Notes under the pieces: generated by a model
What the model saw: the letters and a program-made list of their open reading frames with translations, nothing else
What the model was told of the DNA's origin: nothing
The model's database searches: none
Translations under genes and position numbers: made by a program
In this document: positions 1 through 7,396 of the stretch, piece after piece
How positions within the stretch are numbered: the stretch's first letter is position 1
Layout: each line of letters opens with the position of its first letter
NCBI GenBank assembly: GCA_964444825.1
Contig: CAYUIS010000026.1
Coordinates: 1-45,471 of the forward strand
DNA length: 45,471 nucleotides
Direction of reading: 5' to 3'
Source: CAYUIS01 sp964444825
GTDB taxonomy: Bacteria > Chloroflexota > Anaerolineae > B4-G1

Positions 1-55
1 TTGCCTACTTCCTTACACCCCTGTTCTGTCTGATTATTTGTGATGAAGAGTGCCT

Positions 56-1066
56 CTACTCGTCGTAACGAGAAATGAACTCTTGTGCTTTCTCGACCAA
101 GTCTCGACTTCCAATATAGAGTGGAACGCGCTGATGGAGGCTCTCAGGCTGGATATTGAGGATTCTACGACGCCCGTCCGAAGCATAGCCTCCAGCCTGC
201 TCGGCAATAAAGGCCAGTGGGATAGCTTCATAGAGCAGACGCAGCTTACCCTCAGGCCTGTCAGCGACAGCAGGATAGTAATAGACCCCACCATCCAACA
301 AGTTGCGATGGAAATCTGCCACCAGCGATCCGATATACCGGCTCGAAAGCGGCCTCCTAGGGTCCTCCGCATCCATTCCCTGTAGCCATCGAGTGAAGCG
401 CTTCACCCCTGTGCTCCAATCCCCTTCGTATCCCTGATTAACGGAATAGTACTTTGCCCTATCGGGGATTTGGATCTCTGGATGAGAAAGCAGAAATTCC
501 CCCAAACCAGGTTCGAGAGTGAAGCCATGCACACCTTGCCCTGTGGTGTATACCAGCATAGTGCTAGAACCATAGATCACATAACCCGCAGCAGCCAGGG
601 AGACGCCTTTCTGGAGGCAGTCATTCAGTGTGCCTGGCCCTGATTCACTTACCCGGCGATAGATACCAAAAATGGTGCCGATGCTGACGTTGACATCAAT
701 GTTGGAGGAGCCATCAAGAGGATCGAAGACAAGTACATATCTGCCGATTCCGTACTCCGTAGGTATAGGGATGAGATCCTCGCGCTCTTCTGAGGCCATC
801 ACGGCCAGCCGACCAGTAAAGCTGTTCAAACGAGTCATCATATGATCGGCGAACACATCCAATTTCATCTGCTGTTCATCTTGCACGTTTACCCTACCGG
901 CCAGGCCCAGGATATCGACCAGTCCGGCGCGGGTCGTCTCGCGAGCAATGACCTTGGCCGCAAGAGCGATGTCATAGAGCAGACTGGAGAAAGCGCCAGT
1001 CGCCTCAGGGTGACTATGCTGTTGATCGATGATGTGTCGTTCAATCGTAACGATCCGCCTGTCCAT
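56..1066 (-). CDS. fbp: Class I fructose-1,6-bisphosphatase
   Basis: Cytosolic enzyme that hydrolyses fructose 1,6-bisphosphate to fructose 6-phosphate in gluconeogenesis. The 336-residue product has the usual class I length. The metal and substrate signature DPLDGSSNID lies at residues 115-124, and the SEE metal-binding acidic pair at about 92-94. The C-terminal part carries the family's GGVYYYP and LRLLYEAIPLAFIAEQAGG segments, the latter with the second conserved acidic site. The ATG at 1066 starts an N-terminus of normal class I form. It is the last gene of the minus-strand series that begins at rpsB, 50 bases after the CBS-domain gene, so it may be co-transcribed with it. The AMP site cannot be judged by eye. 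Identification is firm. Confidence 0.96.
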   Translation of the reverse strand: MDRRIVTIERHIIDQQHSHPEATGAFSSLLYDIALAAKVIARETTRAGLVDILGLAGRVNVQDEQQMKLDVFADHMMTRLNSFTGRLAVMASEEREDLIPIPTEYGIGRYVLVFDPLDGSSNIDVNVSIGTIFGIYRRVSESGPGTLNDCLQKGVSLAAAGYVIYGSSTMLVYTTGQGVHGFTLEPGLGEFLLSHPEIQIPDRAKYYSVNQGYEGDWSTGVKRFTRWLQGMDAEDPRRPLSSRYIGSLVADFHRNLLDGGVYYYPAVADRPEGKLRLLYEAIPLAFIAEQAGGYASDGRRRILNIQPESLHQRVPLYIGSRDLVEKAQEFISRYDE

Positions 1067-1116
1067 GCTTCGTTCTCCGATCAGATGCTACCAGCGTCCC
1101 AGCACTCCTGGCCGCG

Positions 1117-1524
1117 CTAGTCGAGAAACCACACCCAGCGAGTGCCCCGTATCTCTCGGATGATGTCGGTGGTCGAGAGAATACCCAGTGGCCTATTCTC
1201 CTCACTCACCACAAGCAGGCGGTGGATGTTGCTCTCCAGCAATGTCTTGGCCGCTTCGCCCACGCTGGCATCTTCAGAGATGCTGACGACATCGGATGTC
1301 ATGACATCTCGCGCCTGTATTGCCGACAGATCCTCTCCGTAATGGGAAATCACGTCGGTGTGAGACACCACCCCAACCGGGGGCTCTCCCTCCTGCTCAG
1401 TGACCATAACAGCGTGGATCTCGGTATCGGCCATAACTCTCACCACTTCCTGAAGAGGAGAATCCGGCTTGCACAAGATAACGCCTTTATGGTAAATGTC
1501 GCGTACTCGCCGATCTCGGTCCAT
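1117..1524 (-). CDS. Two-CBS-domain protein
   Basis: Small 135-residue cytosolic protein made of a CBS pair (Bateman module) and nothing else. The first CBS repeat spans about residues 8-65 (VRDIYHKGVILCKPDSPLQE onward) and the second about 73-130, with the typical ending PLGILSTTDIIREI. Such modules bind adenine nucleotides and act as energy sensors or regulatory partners. The target here is unknown. It sits between cdsA (20 bases upstream) and fbp (50 bases downstream), all on the same strand, so a regulatory link to central carbon metabolism is possible but is only inferred from position. The ATG at 1524 directly precedes the DRDRRVRD start of the first repeat. Confidence 0.88.
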   Translation of the reverse strand: MDRDRRVRDIYHKGVILCKPDSPLQEVVRVMADTEIHAVMVTEQEGEPPVGVVSHTDVISHYGEDLSAIQARDVMTSDVVSISEDASVGEAAKTLLESNIHRLLVVSEENRPLGILSTTDIIREIRGTRWVWFLD

Positions 1525-1544
1525 TGTTATGCCTCCGAATTACA

Positions 1545-2357
1545 TCATACAAACACAAACCACTGCAAGTAATAATAGCCAATCACAGCCGCCCACAGAA
1601 TACTATCGACACGATCGAGAGCCCCACCATGACCCGGAATCAGATCGCTGCTGTCTTTTGCGCCAACATGTCGCTTGATCATCGAAACAGCCAAATCGCC
1701 CAAGGGCGCCACGATCGCTATGAGGCTACCCAGAACCAGACCATGCACAGCGCTAAGCGCGGTTCCATCACCTGCCCCAACACACCAGAGCGAGGCCAGC
1801 AGCGCCGTCAGCACTGCTCCTGTGATCACCCCTGCTAGATACCCTTCCCAGGTCTTGCCAGGACTCAGCGTGGGAGCCAGTTTACGTCGTCCCCAAGCTT
1901 TTCCAACAAAGTACGCACCGCTATCGGCCAGCATAATGGCAGGCAGGGCCGTCATCGTCCACCAGAGACCCTCAGGCACGTCCCGCAGCTTGATCAAGCA
2001 GGCCCCACACAGACCCAGGTACAAGCCGCCCGTTACCGTCAGCGACCAGCCTGCCACCGGTGAGCCCTGACGATGAAACACATACCAGGTCAGGGAACAC
2101 AGCACGACCAGGAGCATACCAGGCTGAAGCAGTCCCCAAGTCGGGCGAAGGGCATCCAACAGAAACAGCCACACCATCCCGATCCCAAAGATCAGCACGG
2201 GACGAAAGCCACCCCGAGCAACCAGGCGGCAGAATTCTACCTCGGCCAATGTCAAGAGCACCGTCACCAGGGCAAAGAAAAGCAGGCCCCCCCGGTAGAT
2301 GCAATAGACAACAGCCGGGATCAGAACAATGGATGTGAGTACCCGTGTACGTAACAC
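1545..2357 (-). CDS. cdsA: Phosphatidate cytidylyltransferase (CDP-diglyceride synthase)
   Basis: Integral membrane enzyme that converts phosphatidic acid and CTP to CDP-diacylglycerol, the branch point of phospholipid synthesis. The 270 residues are dominated by hydrophobic helices (about eight), starting with a helix at residues 9-30. The family signature is near the C-terminus: SMIKRHVGAKDSSDLIPGHG followed by GALDRVDS, with the KR, K-D and PGHGG-DR-DS residues all present. The start is a GTG at 2357. The gene follows uppS on the same strand after 80 bases, the usual uppS-cdsA order. In many bacteria dxr and rseP come next. Here they are replaced by a CBS protein and fbp. Confidence 0.95.
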   Translation of the reverse strand: MLRTRVLTSIVLIPAVVYCIYRGGLLFFALVTVLLTLAEVEFCRLVARGGFRPVLIFGIGMVWLFLLDALRPTWGLLQPGMLLVVLCSLTWYVFHRQGSPVAGWSLTVTGGLYLGLCGACLIKLRDVPEGLWWTMTALPAIMLADSGAYFVGKAWGRRKLAPTLSPGKTWEGYLAGVITGAVLTALLASLWCVGAGDGTALSAVHGLVLGSLIAIVAPLGDLAVSMIKRHVGAKDSSDLIPGHGGALDRVDSILWAAVIGYYYLQWFVFV

Positions 2358-2437
2358 AAGCTAGAGAGAACCCAAGATGGCACCTCGGCGCACACACTGC
2401 GCGCCAATGATGGGCCCCTGGCGGCGTCTACCGATAG

Positions 2438-3175
2438 CTACCTATCACTCAACAGGCCAAAACGGCGCTCGCGTTGGTTGTAGCTCACCAGGGCAGCGTA
2501 GAGTTCATCCTTGTCAAAGTCAGGCCACAGAACAGCTGGCACGTAGAATTCGGCGTACGCACCCTGCCAGATGAGAAAGTTGCTGATTCGCATCTCTCCA
2601 CTGGTACGGATGATCAAGTCGGGGTCAGGCAATCCTGCTGTATAGAGGTAGCGACTAACGAGTGATTCGTCTACTTGTTCAGCCGGCATGCCGTCGGTGA
2701 CGATACGCCGGATCGCACTTACCAGTTCAGCGCGCCCGCCATAGTCAAAAGCCACGTTGAGGATCAATTGCTGATTGTTCTTGGTCAATTCGATGGCATC
2801 CAGGACCTTTTGTCTCAGACCTGAGGGGAGTCGATCCAACCGTCCAAGGTGGCGGAGTTTGACCCCCTCTTCGTGCAACTCATGCAACTCCCGATCAATC
2901 ACCCTTTCAAGGATAGACACCAGGGCTCTGACCTCGCCCTCGGGACGCCCCCAGTTTTCGGTCGAAAAGGCATAGATGGTCAGAATCTCTACACCAAACT
3001 CGACTGCCGCTCGCAACACACGACGGAGATTCTCCGTTCCTGCACGGTGCCCGGCCGCCCGGGGCAACCCACGTGCCCGGGCCCAACGCCCGTTGCCATC
3101 CATAATGATACCAATGTGCCGAGGCACCCGTTCCAGGGGCGGGTATTGCTCGCCGTTCTCCAGTTGAGAGGACAT
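2438..3175 (-). CDS. uppS: Isoprenyl (undecaprenyl) diphosphate synthase
   Basis: cis-Prenyltransferase that extends farnesyl diphosphate with isopentenyl diphosphate to make the C55 lipid carrier for peptidoglycan. It is a soluble, membrane-associated enzyme of 245 residues, the family's normal length. The phosphate-binding loop with catalytic Asp is at residues 25-30 (MDGNGR). Other family blocks are YAFSTENWGRP, NVAFDYGGR, and the C-terminal DLIIRTSGEMRISNFLIWQ and AEFYVPAVLWPDF. It lies between frr (53 bases upstream) and cdsA in the conserved translation-envelope operon. The ATG at 3175 gives the expected short N-terminal tail before the RHIGIIMDG core. Confidence 0.96.
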   Translation of the reverse strand: MSSQLENGEQYPPLERVPRHIGIIMDGNGRWARARGLPRAAGHRAGTENLRRVLRAAVEFGVEILTIYAFSTENWGRPEGEVRALVSILERVIDRELHELHEEGVKLRHLGRLDRLPSGLRQKVLDAIELTKNNQQLILNVAFDYGGRAELVSAIRRIVTDGMPAEQVDESLVSRYLYTAGLPDPDLIIRTSGEMRISNFLIWQGAYAEFYVPAVLWPDFDKDELYAALVSYNQRERRFGLLSDR

Positions 3176-3228
3176 GACTGTAGATAAGTACTGCAGGCTA
3201 ATCCGAGGCAGCTTGTGGCGAAATCACA

Positions 3229-3786
3229 CTAGCCCGCCACAACCTCCTTCTGCTTGCGGGCACTGATCTCGTCCATCTGCTCAGTGTAGCGATTGGTGAG
3301 ATCCTGAACGTCGTCCTTGCCACGATAAAAGTCATCCTCGGAAACAAGCTTCTCGCGCTCGTACTCGCGCAACTCGTCCAACATCTCGCGGCGAATGTTA
3401 CGCAGTGCCACTTTGCCTTCCTCGATACGCTGGCGCACCAACTTGGCCAATTCCTGACGCCGTTCCTCGGTCAGCCGCGGAATAGGTAAGCGAATAATCC
3501 TACCATCATTGGAAGGAGTGAGGCCCAGCTCAGATCTGAGGATTCCCTTTTCTATATCGCCTATCGATCCTGGATCATAGGGCCGGATGGTCAGTAGTTG
3601 AGGCTCAGGAGCTGAGATAACCGCCAGTTGGTTGAGCGGAGTGGACGCACCATAATAGTCCACCGTCACCTTCTCCACCAGGGCAGGTGAAGCCCGTCCC
3701 GTGCGAATAGCGCGCAGGTCGGCCTCCAACACCTCAATGCTCTTTTTCATCCGGTCTTCTGCCTCGTGGAGCAATTCATTAATCAT
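3229..3786 (-). CDS. frr: Ribosome recycling factor
   Basis: With EF-G it splits the post-termination ribosome. The product is about 185 residues. It begins MINELLHEAEDRMKKSIEVL, the canonical RRF N-terminus, which is why the ATG at 3786 is preferred over an in-frame GTG at 3798 that would add four residues and share a base with the pyrH stop. Other family blocks are LRAIRTGRASPALVEKVTVD, YYGASTPLNQLA and the C-terminal NIRREMLDEL. The last residues (EQMDEISARKQKEVVAG) match the end of domain I. It is tightly coupled to pyrH upstream, consistent with translational coupling. Confidence 0.96.
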   Translation of the reverse strand: MINELLHEAEDRMKKSIEVLEADLRAIRTGRASPALVEKVTVDYYGASTPLNQLAVISAPEPQLLTIRPYDPGSIGDIEKGILRSELGLTPSNDGRIIRLPIPRLTEERRQELAKLVRQRIEEGKVALRNIRREMLDELREYEREKLVSEDDFYRGKDDVQDLTNRYTEQMDEISARKQKEVVAG

Positions 3787-3797
3787 CGCCAACCCCA

Positions 3798-4514
3798 CTA
3801 TTTAGAAATCAATGTCCCGATGGATTCTCCTACTACTGCCCGCTCTAGGCTGTGAGGCTGCCACAGATTGAGCACGAGGATAGGAAGGTCGTTCTCCATA
3901 CACAGCGAGATGGCCGTAGCATCCATCACACCGACCTGCAGCTCGAGGGCCTGCATATAGGTCAGATGGTCAAATCGCTCTGCGTCGGGGTTTTGATGTG
4001 GATCCTCGGTGTAAACACCATCCACCTTTGTCGCTTTGATCAGCAAGTCTGCATCCACTTCCATTGCCCTGAGCGCCGCAGCAGTGTCAGTAGTAAAATA
4101 TGGATTGCCCGTACCACCGCCAATGATGACCACTCGCCCCTTCTCCAGGTGACGGATTGCGCGCAAGCGGATGTAAGGCTCTGCAATGGCTCGCATCTCG
4201 ATGGCCGTCTGGACGCGAGTGGTAACCCCCATACGCTCCAGTGCATCAGCCAAGGCAAGTGCATTCAGCACTGTTGCCAGCATACCCATATGATCGGCGG
4301 TAGCGCGATCCATCCCATGCTCAAGGCCGTCTCGTCCCCGCCAGATGTTGCCGGCTCCTAGGACGATGACGACTTCTACCTCCAGATCGCGCATAGCCAG
4401 CACTTTGGCAGCGATTTCGTCCGCCATATGAGGGCTGATTCCATAGCCCCCTGGACTGGAGAGTGACTCACCGCCCAGTTTCAACAGGACCCGTTTGTAC
4501 TTTGCTACAGGCAC
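3798..4514 (-). CDS. pyrH: Uridylate kinase (UMP kinase)
   Basis: Phosphorylates UMP to UDP for pyrimidine nucleotide supply. It is a hexameric cytosolic enzyme of the amino-acid-kinase fold. The 238 residues match the bacterial family length. Visible motifs are the N-terminal YKRVLLKLGGESL, the VVIVLGAGNIWRG loop, and the acceptor and ATP segment VIIGGGTGNPYFTTDTAAAL, followed by ATKVDGVYTEDP. The stop codon TAG at 3798-3800 touches the alternative frr start, and tsf ends 27 bases upstream, so pyrH is embedded in the rpsB operon. Confidence 0.97.
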   Translation of the reverse strand: MPVAKYKRVLLKLGGESLSSPGGYGISPHMADEIAAKVLAMRDLEVEVVIVLGAGNIWRGRDGLEHGMDRATADHMGMLATVLNALALADALERMGVTTRVQTAIEMRAIAEPYIRLRAIRHLEKGRVVIIGGGTGNPYFTTDTAAALRAMEVDADLLIKATKVDGVYTEDPHQNPDAERFDHLTYMQALELQVGVMDATAISLCMENDLPILVLNLWQPHSLERAVVGESIGTLISK

Positions 4515-4541
4515 CTTGATAGCTCGCTATCGAAGATCTGA

Positions 4542-5144
4542 CTAGTCCAGTTCCTCACCCAATTCATAGCGCACAAAACGGCGCAGGCGGATGTTTTCAC
4601 CCAATTTCGCCAGAGCGTCGTCGACCAGATCCTGGATGGTTCTGTCCTCGTCCTTGACGAAAGGTTGCCTCATCAGGCATACATTGTCAAAGTGCTTTTT
4701 CAGTTTGCCCTCAACGATTCGTTCGACGATGGATTCAGGCTTGCCTTCCTCCAAAGCCTGAGCACGAAACTGGGCTCGCTCGTGCTCAACCACGTCCTCA
4801 GGCACGTCCTCGACCGAGAGATAACGTGGCGATGCAAAGGCAATATGGAGTGCCAAATCGTGAGCCAACTTCTGAAAGTCATCCGTACGAGCGACAAAAT
4901 CGGTCTCACAGTTCAGCTCTAGCATCACACCAACACGACTACCGGGGTGAAGATACGTCTCCACAACCCCCTCAAGTACCTCGCGGTCGGCTCGCTGGGC
5001 AGCTTCGGCCAATCCCTTCTCACGTAGACTATCCGCCGCAGCCTCAAAATCGCCGTCGTGGGCCACCAACGCATTGCGGCAGTCCAGTATGCCGGCACCA
5101 GTCTCTTCGCGGAGTTCTTTGACCATTGCAGTGGTGATTTCCAA
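4542..5144 (-). CDS. tsf: Translation elongation factor Ts
   Basis: Guanine nucleotide exchange factor that regenerates EF-Tu-GTP. The 200-residue product is close to the short Thermus type (about 196) and shorter than the E. coli form (283), so it has one core subdomain instead of two. The N-terminal UBA-like segment (VKELREETGAGILDCRNAL) occupies residues 8-26. The EF-Tu-contacting TDFVAR motif is at residues 81-86. The C-terminal part includes LMRQPFVKDEDRTIQDL. A clear Shine-Dalgarno (TAAGGAGA) lies 9-10 bases before the ATG. It is separated from rpsB by 140 bases that contain a very strong palindrome. Confidence 0.96.
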   Translation of the reverse strand: MEITTAMVKELREETGAGILDCRNALVAHDGDFEAAADSLREKGLAEAAQRADREVLEGVVETYLHPGSRVGVMLELNCETDFVARTDDFQKLAHDLALHIAFASPRYLSVEDVPEDVVEHERAQFRAQALEEGKPESIVERIVEGKLKKHFDNVCLMRQPFVKDEDRTIQDLVDDALAKLGENIRLRRFVRYELGEELD

Positions 5145-5163
5145 GTTCCGTTCTCCTTAGCAT

Positions 5164-5244
5164 CTATCCGTAAACTCGCTCAAACCCCCGTCTCGGGGGT
5201 ATCTATCGCCCCCGAGGACGGGGGCTAGAGCGATTTTAGGATAG
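5164..5244. repeat. Long GC-cored palindrome between rpsB and tsf
   Basis: Near-perfect inverted repeat. The left arm begins CTATCCGTAAACTCGCTC and ends CCCCCGTCTCGGGGG (5185-5199). The right arm begins CCCCCGAGGACGGGGG (5209-5224) and ends CTAGAGCGATTTTAGGATAG. The loop is only nine bases. In RNA it would form a stem of about 35 bp between the two cistrons. It lacks a U-tract, so a simple intrinsic terminator is not obvious. It could be an attenuator, a processing site, or a mobile palindromic element. The core 16-mer recurs as an exact reverse complement at 44301-44316. Confidence 0.85.
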
Positions 5245-5284
5245 GGACTTGTTTATCAGACCGATAGGAGCCTCTCAGGACATA

Positions 5285-6280
5285 TTAATCGGAGAGAGAC
5301 AAGTCCTCTTCGGTCTGTTGCTCTACAGGCTCCGCAGGCGGCACATCCTCTTCCGCCAGTTCATCAGGTTCACTCAGCGCTTCTACCACAGGCTCGTCCA
5401 ACGCCTCGACGGGCTCGTCTATCTCCTCACCGGAAGTCTCGGCCTCCACAGCAGGTGGTGCACCCTCACTCTCTGCCTGTTCTTGCTCCTCGAACGTCAG
5501 TTCCTTGAGACGGGCAAGCGTAGCAGCGCTCAGATACTTTTCGTCCTCAACCGTGATCTCTTCAGCCTCAAGAGCTTCCTCCGGTTCGTAGGCCTTACGC
5601 AGAGCTATGCCCTCCAGCACAGCGTCAGCCATCGTTGAGGTGATCAGCTTGATAGCGCGGATGGCATCATCGTTGGCAGGAATGATATAGTCGATCGGGT
5701 CAGGGTCACAGTTGGTATCCACGATCGCAAGGATAGGAATATCCAACTTGTTGGCCTCTGCTACCGCGGTGGTCTCCCGCCGCACGTCCACGACATAGAG
5801 CAGGTCCGGGAGTTCGCGCATCTCCCTAATCCCACCCAGCCGATTGTTGAGTTTCTCGATCTGACGCTGCAAGCCCAGAGCCTCTTTTTTCGTCAGACGT
5901 TCGAAATCGCCTCGATCACGGCGCGCTTCCAAGTTGAGCAAATAGTCAATACGTTGCCGGATAGTACGCCAATTGGTCAACGTGCCGCCCAACCAGCGCT
6001 GATTGATGTAGGGCATTCCACAGCGCTGAGCCTCGATCGCAATCGTCTCCTGGGCCTGCCGTTTGGTGCCTACAAAGAGGACCGTACCCCCCGCCCCCAC
6101 ACTTTCACGAATGAACTCATAGTACCTGCTGAGAGCAACGATTGTCTGCTGCAGGTCTATAATGTGCACCCCATTGCGCTCCGTGAAGATGTATGGTTTC
6201 ATCTTCGGATTCCAGCGCCGGGTGCGGTGACCGAAGTGCACTCCCGTTTCCAGGAGTGCTTTCATGGAAACAACAGCCAT
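5285..6280 (-). CDS. rpsB: 30S ribosomal protein S2 with long acidic C-terminal tail
   Basis: Small-subunit protein needed late in 30S assembly and for S1 docking. Residues 1-230 are a standard S2: MKALLETGVHFGHRTRRWNP, YIFTERNGVHIIDL, GTKRQAQE, QRWLGGTLTNWRTI, and the C-terminal DTNCDPDPIDYIIPANDDAI. Residues 231-331 are an extra tail very rich in Glu, Asp, Pro and Ala, with few basic residues and presumably disordered. The whole protein is 331 residues against about 230-260 for most S2. A strong Shine-Dalgarno (AAGGAGGT) precedes the ATG. The leader of about 110 nt upstream could hold the S2 autoregulatory site known in other bacteria, which is inferred and not demonstrated. It is the first gene of the operon reading down to cdsA. 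Confidence 0.97.
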   Translation of the reverse strand: MAVVSMKALLETGVHFGHRTRRWNPKMKPYIFTERNGVHIIDLQQTIVALSRYYEFIRESVGAGGTVLFVGTKRQAQETIAIEAQRCGMPYINQRWLGGTLTNWRTIRQRIDYLLNLEARRDRGDFERLTKKEALGLQRQIEKLNNRLGGIREMRELPDLLYVVDVRRETTAVAEANKLDIPILAIVDTNCDPDPIDYIIPANDDAIRAIKLITSTMADAVLEGIALRKAYEPEEALEAEEITVEDEKYLSAATLARLKELTFEEQEQAESEGAPPAVEAETSGEEIDEPVEALDEPVVEALSEPDELAEEDVPPAEPVEQQTEEDLSLSD

Positions 6281-6397
6281 AGAGGAACCTCCTTGTTGTT
6301 ATATCCTCCGCCTCCGTCACCCCGTCAGGAAACCGGAAAGGCTGTGTGCCCGGCACGATCCGTTCGGTCGGGAGACGTGTGTAATCAATCGGTAGGA

Positions 6398-6425
6398 ATT
6401 GTACCACAAAGTAGGATTTGGGCAA
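6398..6425 (-). promoter_or_regulatory. Predicted sigma-70 promoter of the rpsB operon
   Basis: Read on the minus strand: TTGCCC (6420-6425), a 16-base spacer, then TACAAT (6398-6403). It lies between the upstream regulator gene and rpsB and would give a leader of about 110 nt ending in the rpsB Shine-Dalgarno. The -10 box is a 5/6 match and the -35 box a 4/6 match. Confidence 0.6.
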
Positions 6426-6434
6426 ACCCGCCGC

Positions 6435-7127
6435 TTACTCTTTCGGAGGCACCTCGAAACGGTAACCTATCCGGCGGACCGTGCGCAAGTAGACCGGCGA
6501 CTTGTCGGCCTCAACTGCCTTACGGACCCAGTGGATGTGAACGTCGAGAGTACGTGTATCACCCATGTACTCGGTATCCCACACTTGCTTCATCAAAAAG
6601 GCCCGCGTCAGGATCTCTCCGGGATGGCGCAGGAAAACCTCCAAAAGGACGGCCTGCTTGGGCGTCAGGGTGGTTTCACGATCACCCCGCACCACAGACC
6701 GCTGCTTGACATTGAGAATCACATCTCCCACCTGAAGCAAGTCATCCTCTGGGGCCGGCAACAGTCTGGCAACCCGATTGGCTAGTTTCCTGGTCGAAAG
6801 AGGATAGCGCAGATGAGCACGCGCGCCCACACTACGGTCAATCTCCGCCCGCTCTGGAATCAACATCAACACCGGAGCTTCGGGCACACTGTCCCGAAGA
6901 GCCTCGCAGAGACGACGGCAACTGAACCGAACCGAAGGAGAATCCACCACAATCACCGCTGGCGGCGTCTCCTGCACCTTCGCCAGGGTCTCCCTCCGGG
7001 TGTGTGCTGCAACTACATTGTGCCCAAGATCATTAAGGAGAGGAGCCAGGTAATCCACCGCTGGCTTCCGGCCCTCAACCACCAGAATAGTGTGGGCTTG
7101 CCCCAAGTAATCGACCCCCGTTTCCAC
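6435..7127 (-). CDS. OmpR/PhoB-type response regulator with degenerate receiver
   Basis: DNA-binding transcription regulator of 230 residues: an N-terminal receiver-like domain (about 13-120) and a C-terminal winged helix (about 130-228). The latter has the typical LTPKQAVLLEVFLRHPGEIL, TRTLDVHIHWVRKAVE and LRTVRRIGYRF segments. The receiver keeps a candidate phospho-Asp in VIVVDSPS. The usual acidic pair is replaced (ILVVEGRK), the Thr/Ser switch site is Ile (VLMLIPER), and the conserved Lys before Pro is Tyr (LRYPLSTRKL). Phosphorylation may therefore be weak or absent, and the protein may act constitutively or sense something else. No sensor kinase is adjacent. Its own promoter lies at 7169-7197. 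Confidence 0.9.
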   Translation of the reverse strand: METGVDYLGQAHTILVVEGRKPAVDYLAPLLNDLGHNVVAAHTRRETLAKVQETPPAVIVVDSPSVRFSCRRLCEALRDSVPEAPVLMLIPERAEIDRSVGARAHLRYPLSTRKLANRVARLLPAPEDDLLQVGDVILNVKQRSVVRGDRETTLTPKQAVLLEVFLRHPGEILTRAFLMKQVWDTEYMGDTRTLDVHIHWVRKAVEADKSPVYLRTVRRIGYRFEVPPKE

Positions 7128-7168
7128 CGCTATCCGCGGTACCCTACACTTTAGCGCAGGATGAAAGC

Positions 7169-7197
7169 ATTATACTCTATCCGCAAGTTGAGGGCAA
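7169..7197 (-). promoter_or_regulatory. Predicted sigma-70 promoter of the OmpR-type regulator
   Basis: Minus-strand TTGCCC (7192-7197), 17-base spacer, perfect TATAAT (7169-7174), about 40 bases before the start at 7127. The -35 box is identical to that of the rpsB promoter. Confidence 0.6.
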
Positions 7198-7245
7198 ATC
7201 CAGGGGGATCAAAACACTGACTGCATGAACGTCAGCGCCATACCC

Positions 7246-7287
7246 GCATATGTGGGGATGAGCCGGTGATTCCCCACCTACATATGC
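7246..7287. repeat. Imperfect inverted repeat in a 270-base intergenic region
   Basis: GCATATGTGGGGA (7246-7258) pairs with TCCCCACCTACATATGC (7271-7287), leaving a four-base bulge and a 12-base loop. The rest of the 7198-7396 space shows no gene, tRNA or obvious promoter. The left arm plus the following ATGAGCCGG loosely resembles the end of a type I-E CRISPR repeat, but only one copy exists. It may be a terminator-like hairpin for the PP-loop gene upstream, although no T-run follows it. Confidence 0.5.
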
Positions 7288-7396
7288 CGCTGCTTTCGCC
7301 AGTCGAATCCGCCTATTGTCAAAGACGGGTTCGCTCTGGGATGATCAGCCGACAGCCCCGCGTCCATCAGGTGATGAACTGGCTTAGCCACTCTGG

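Noticed and set aside
1..55. Possible terminator or gene end at the window start
   Set aside because: No stem-loop or coding end could be seen in these 55 bases.
5954..6709. Plus-strand open frame of 251 codons crossing the rpsB promoter
   Set aside because: Covers rpsB, its leader and the regulator gene in antisense; no protein-like features.
7241..7287. Possible CRISPR array
   Set aside because: Only one repeat-like unit and no regular spacers; kept only as a hairpin.
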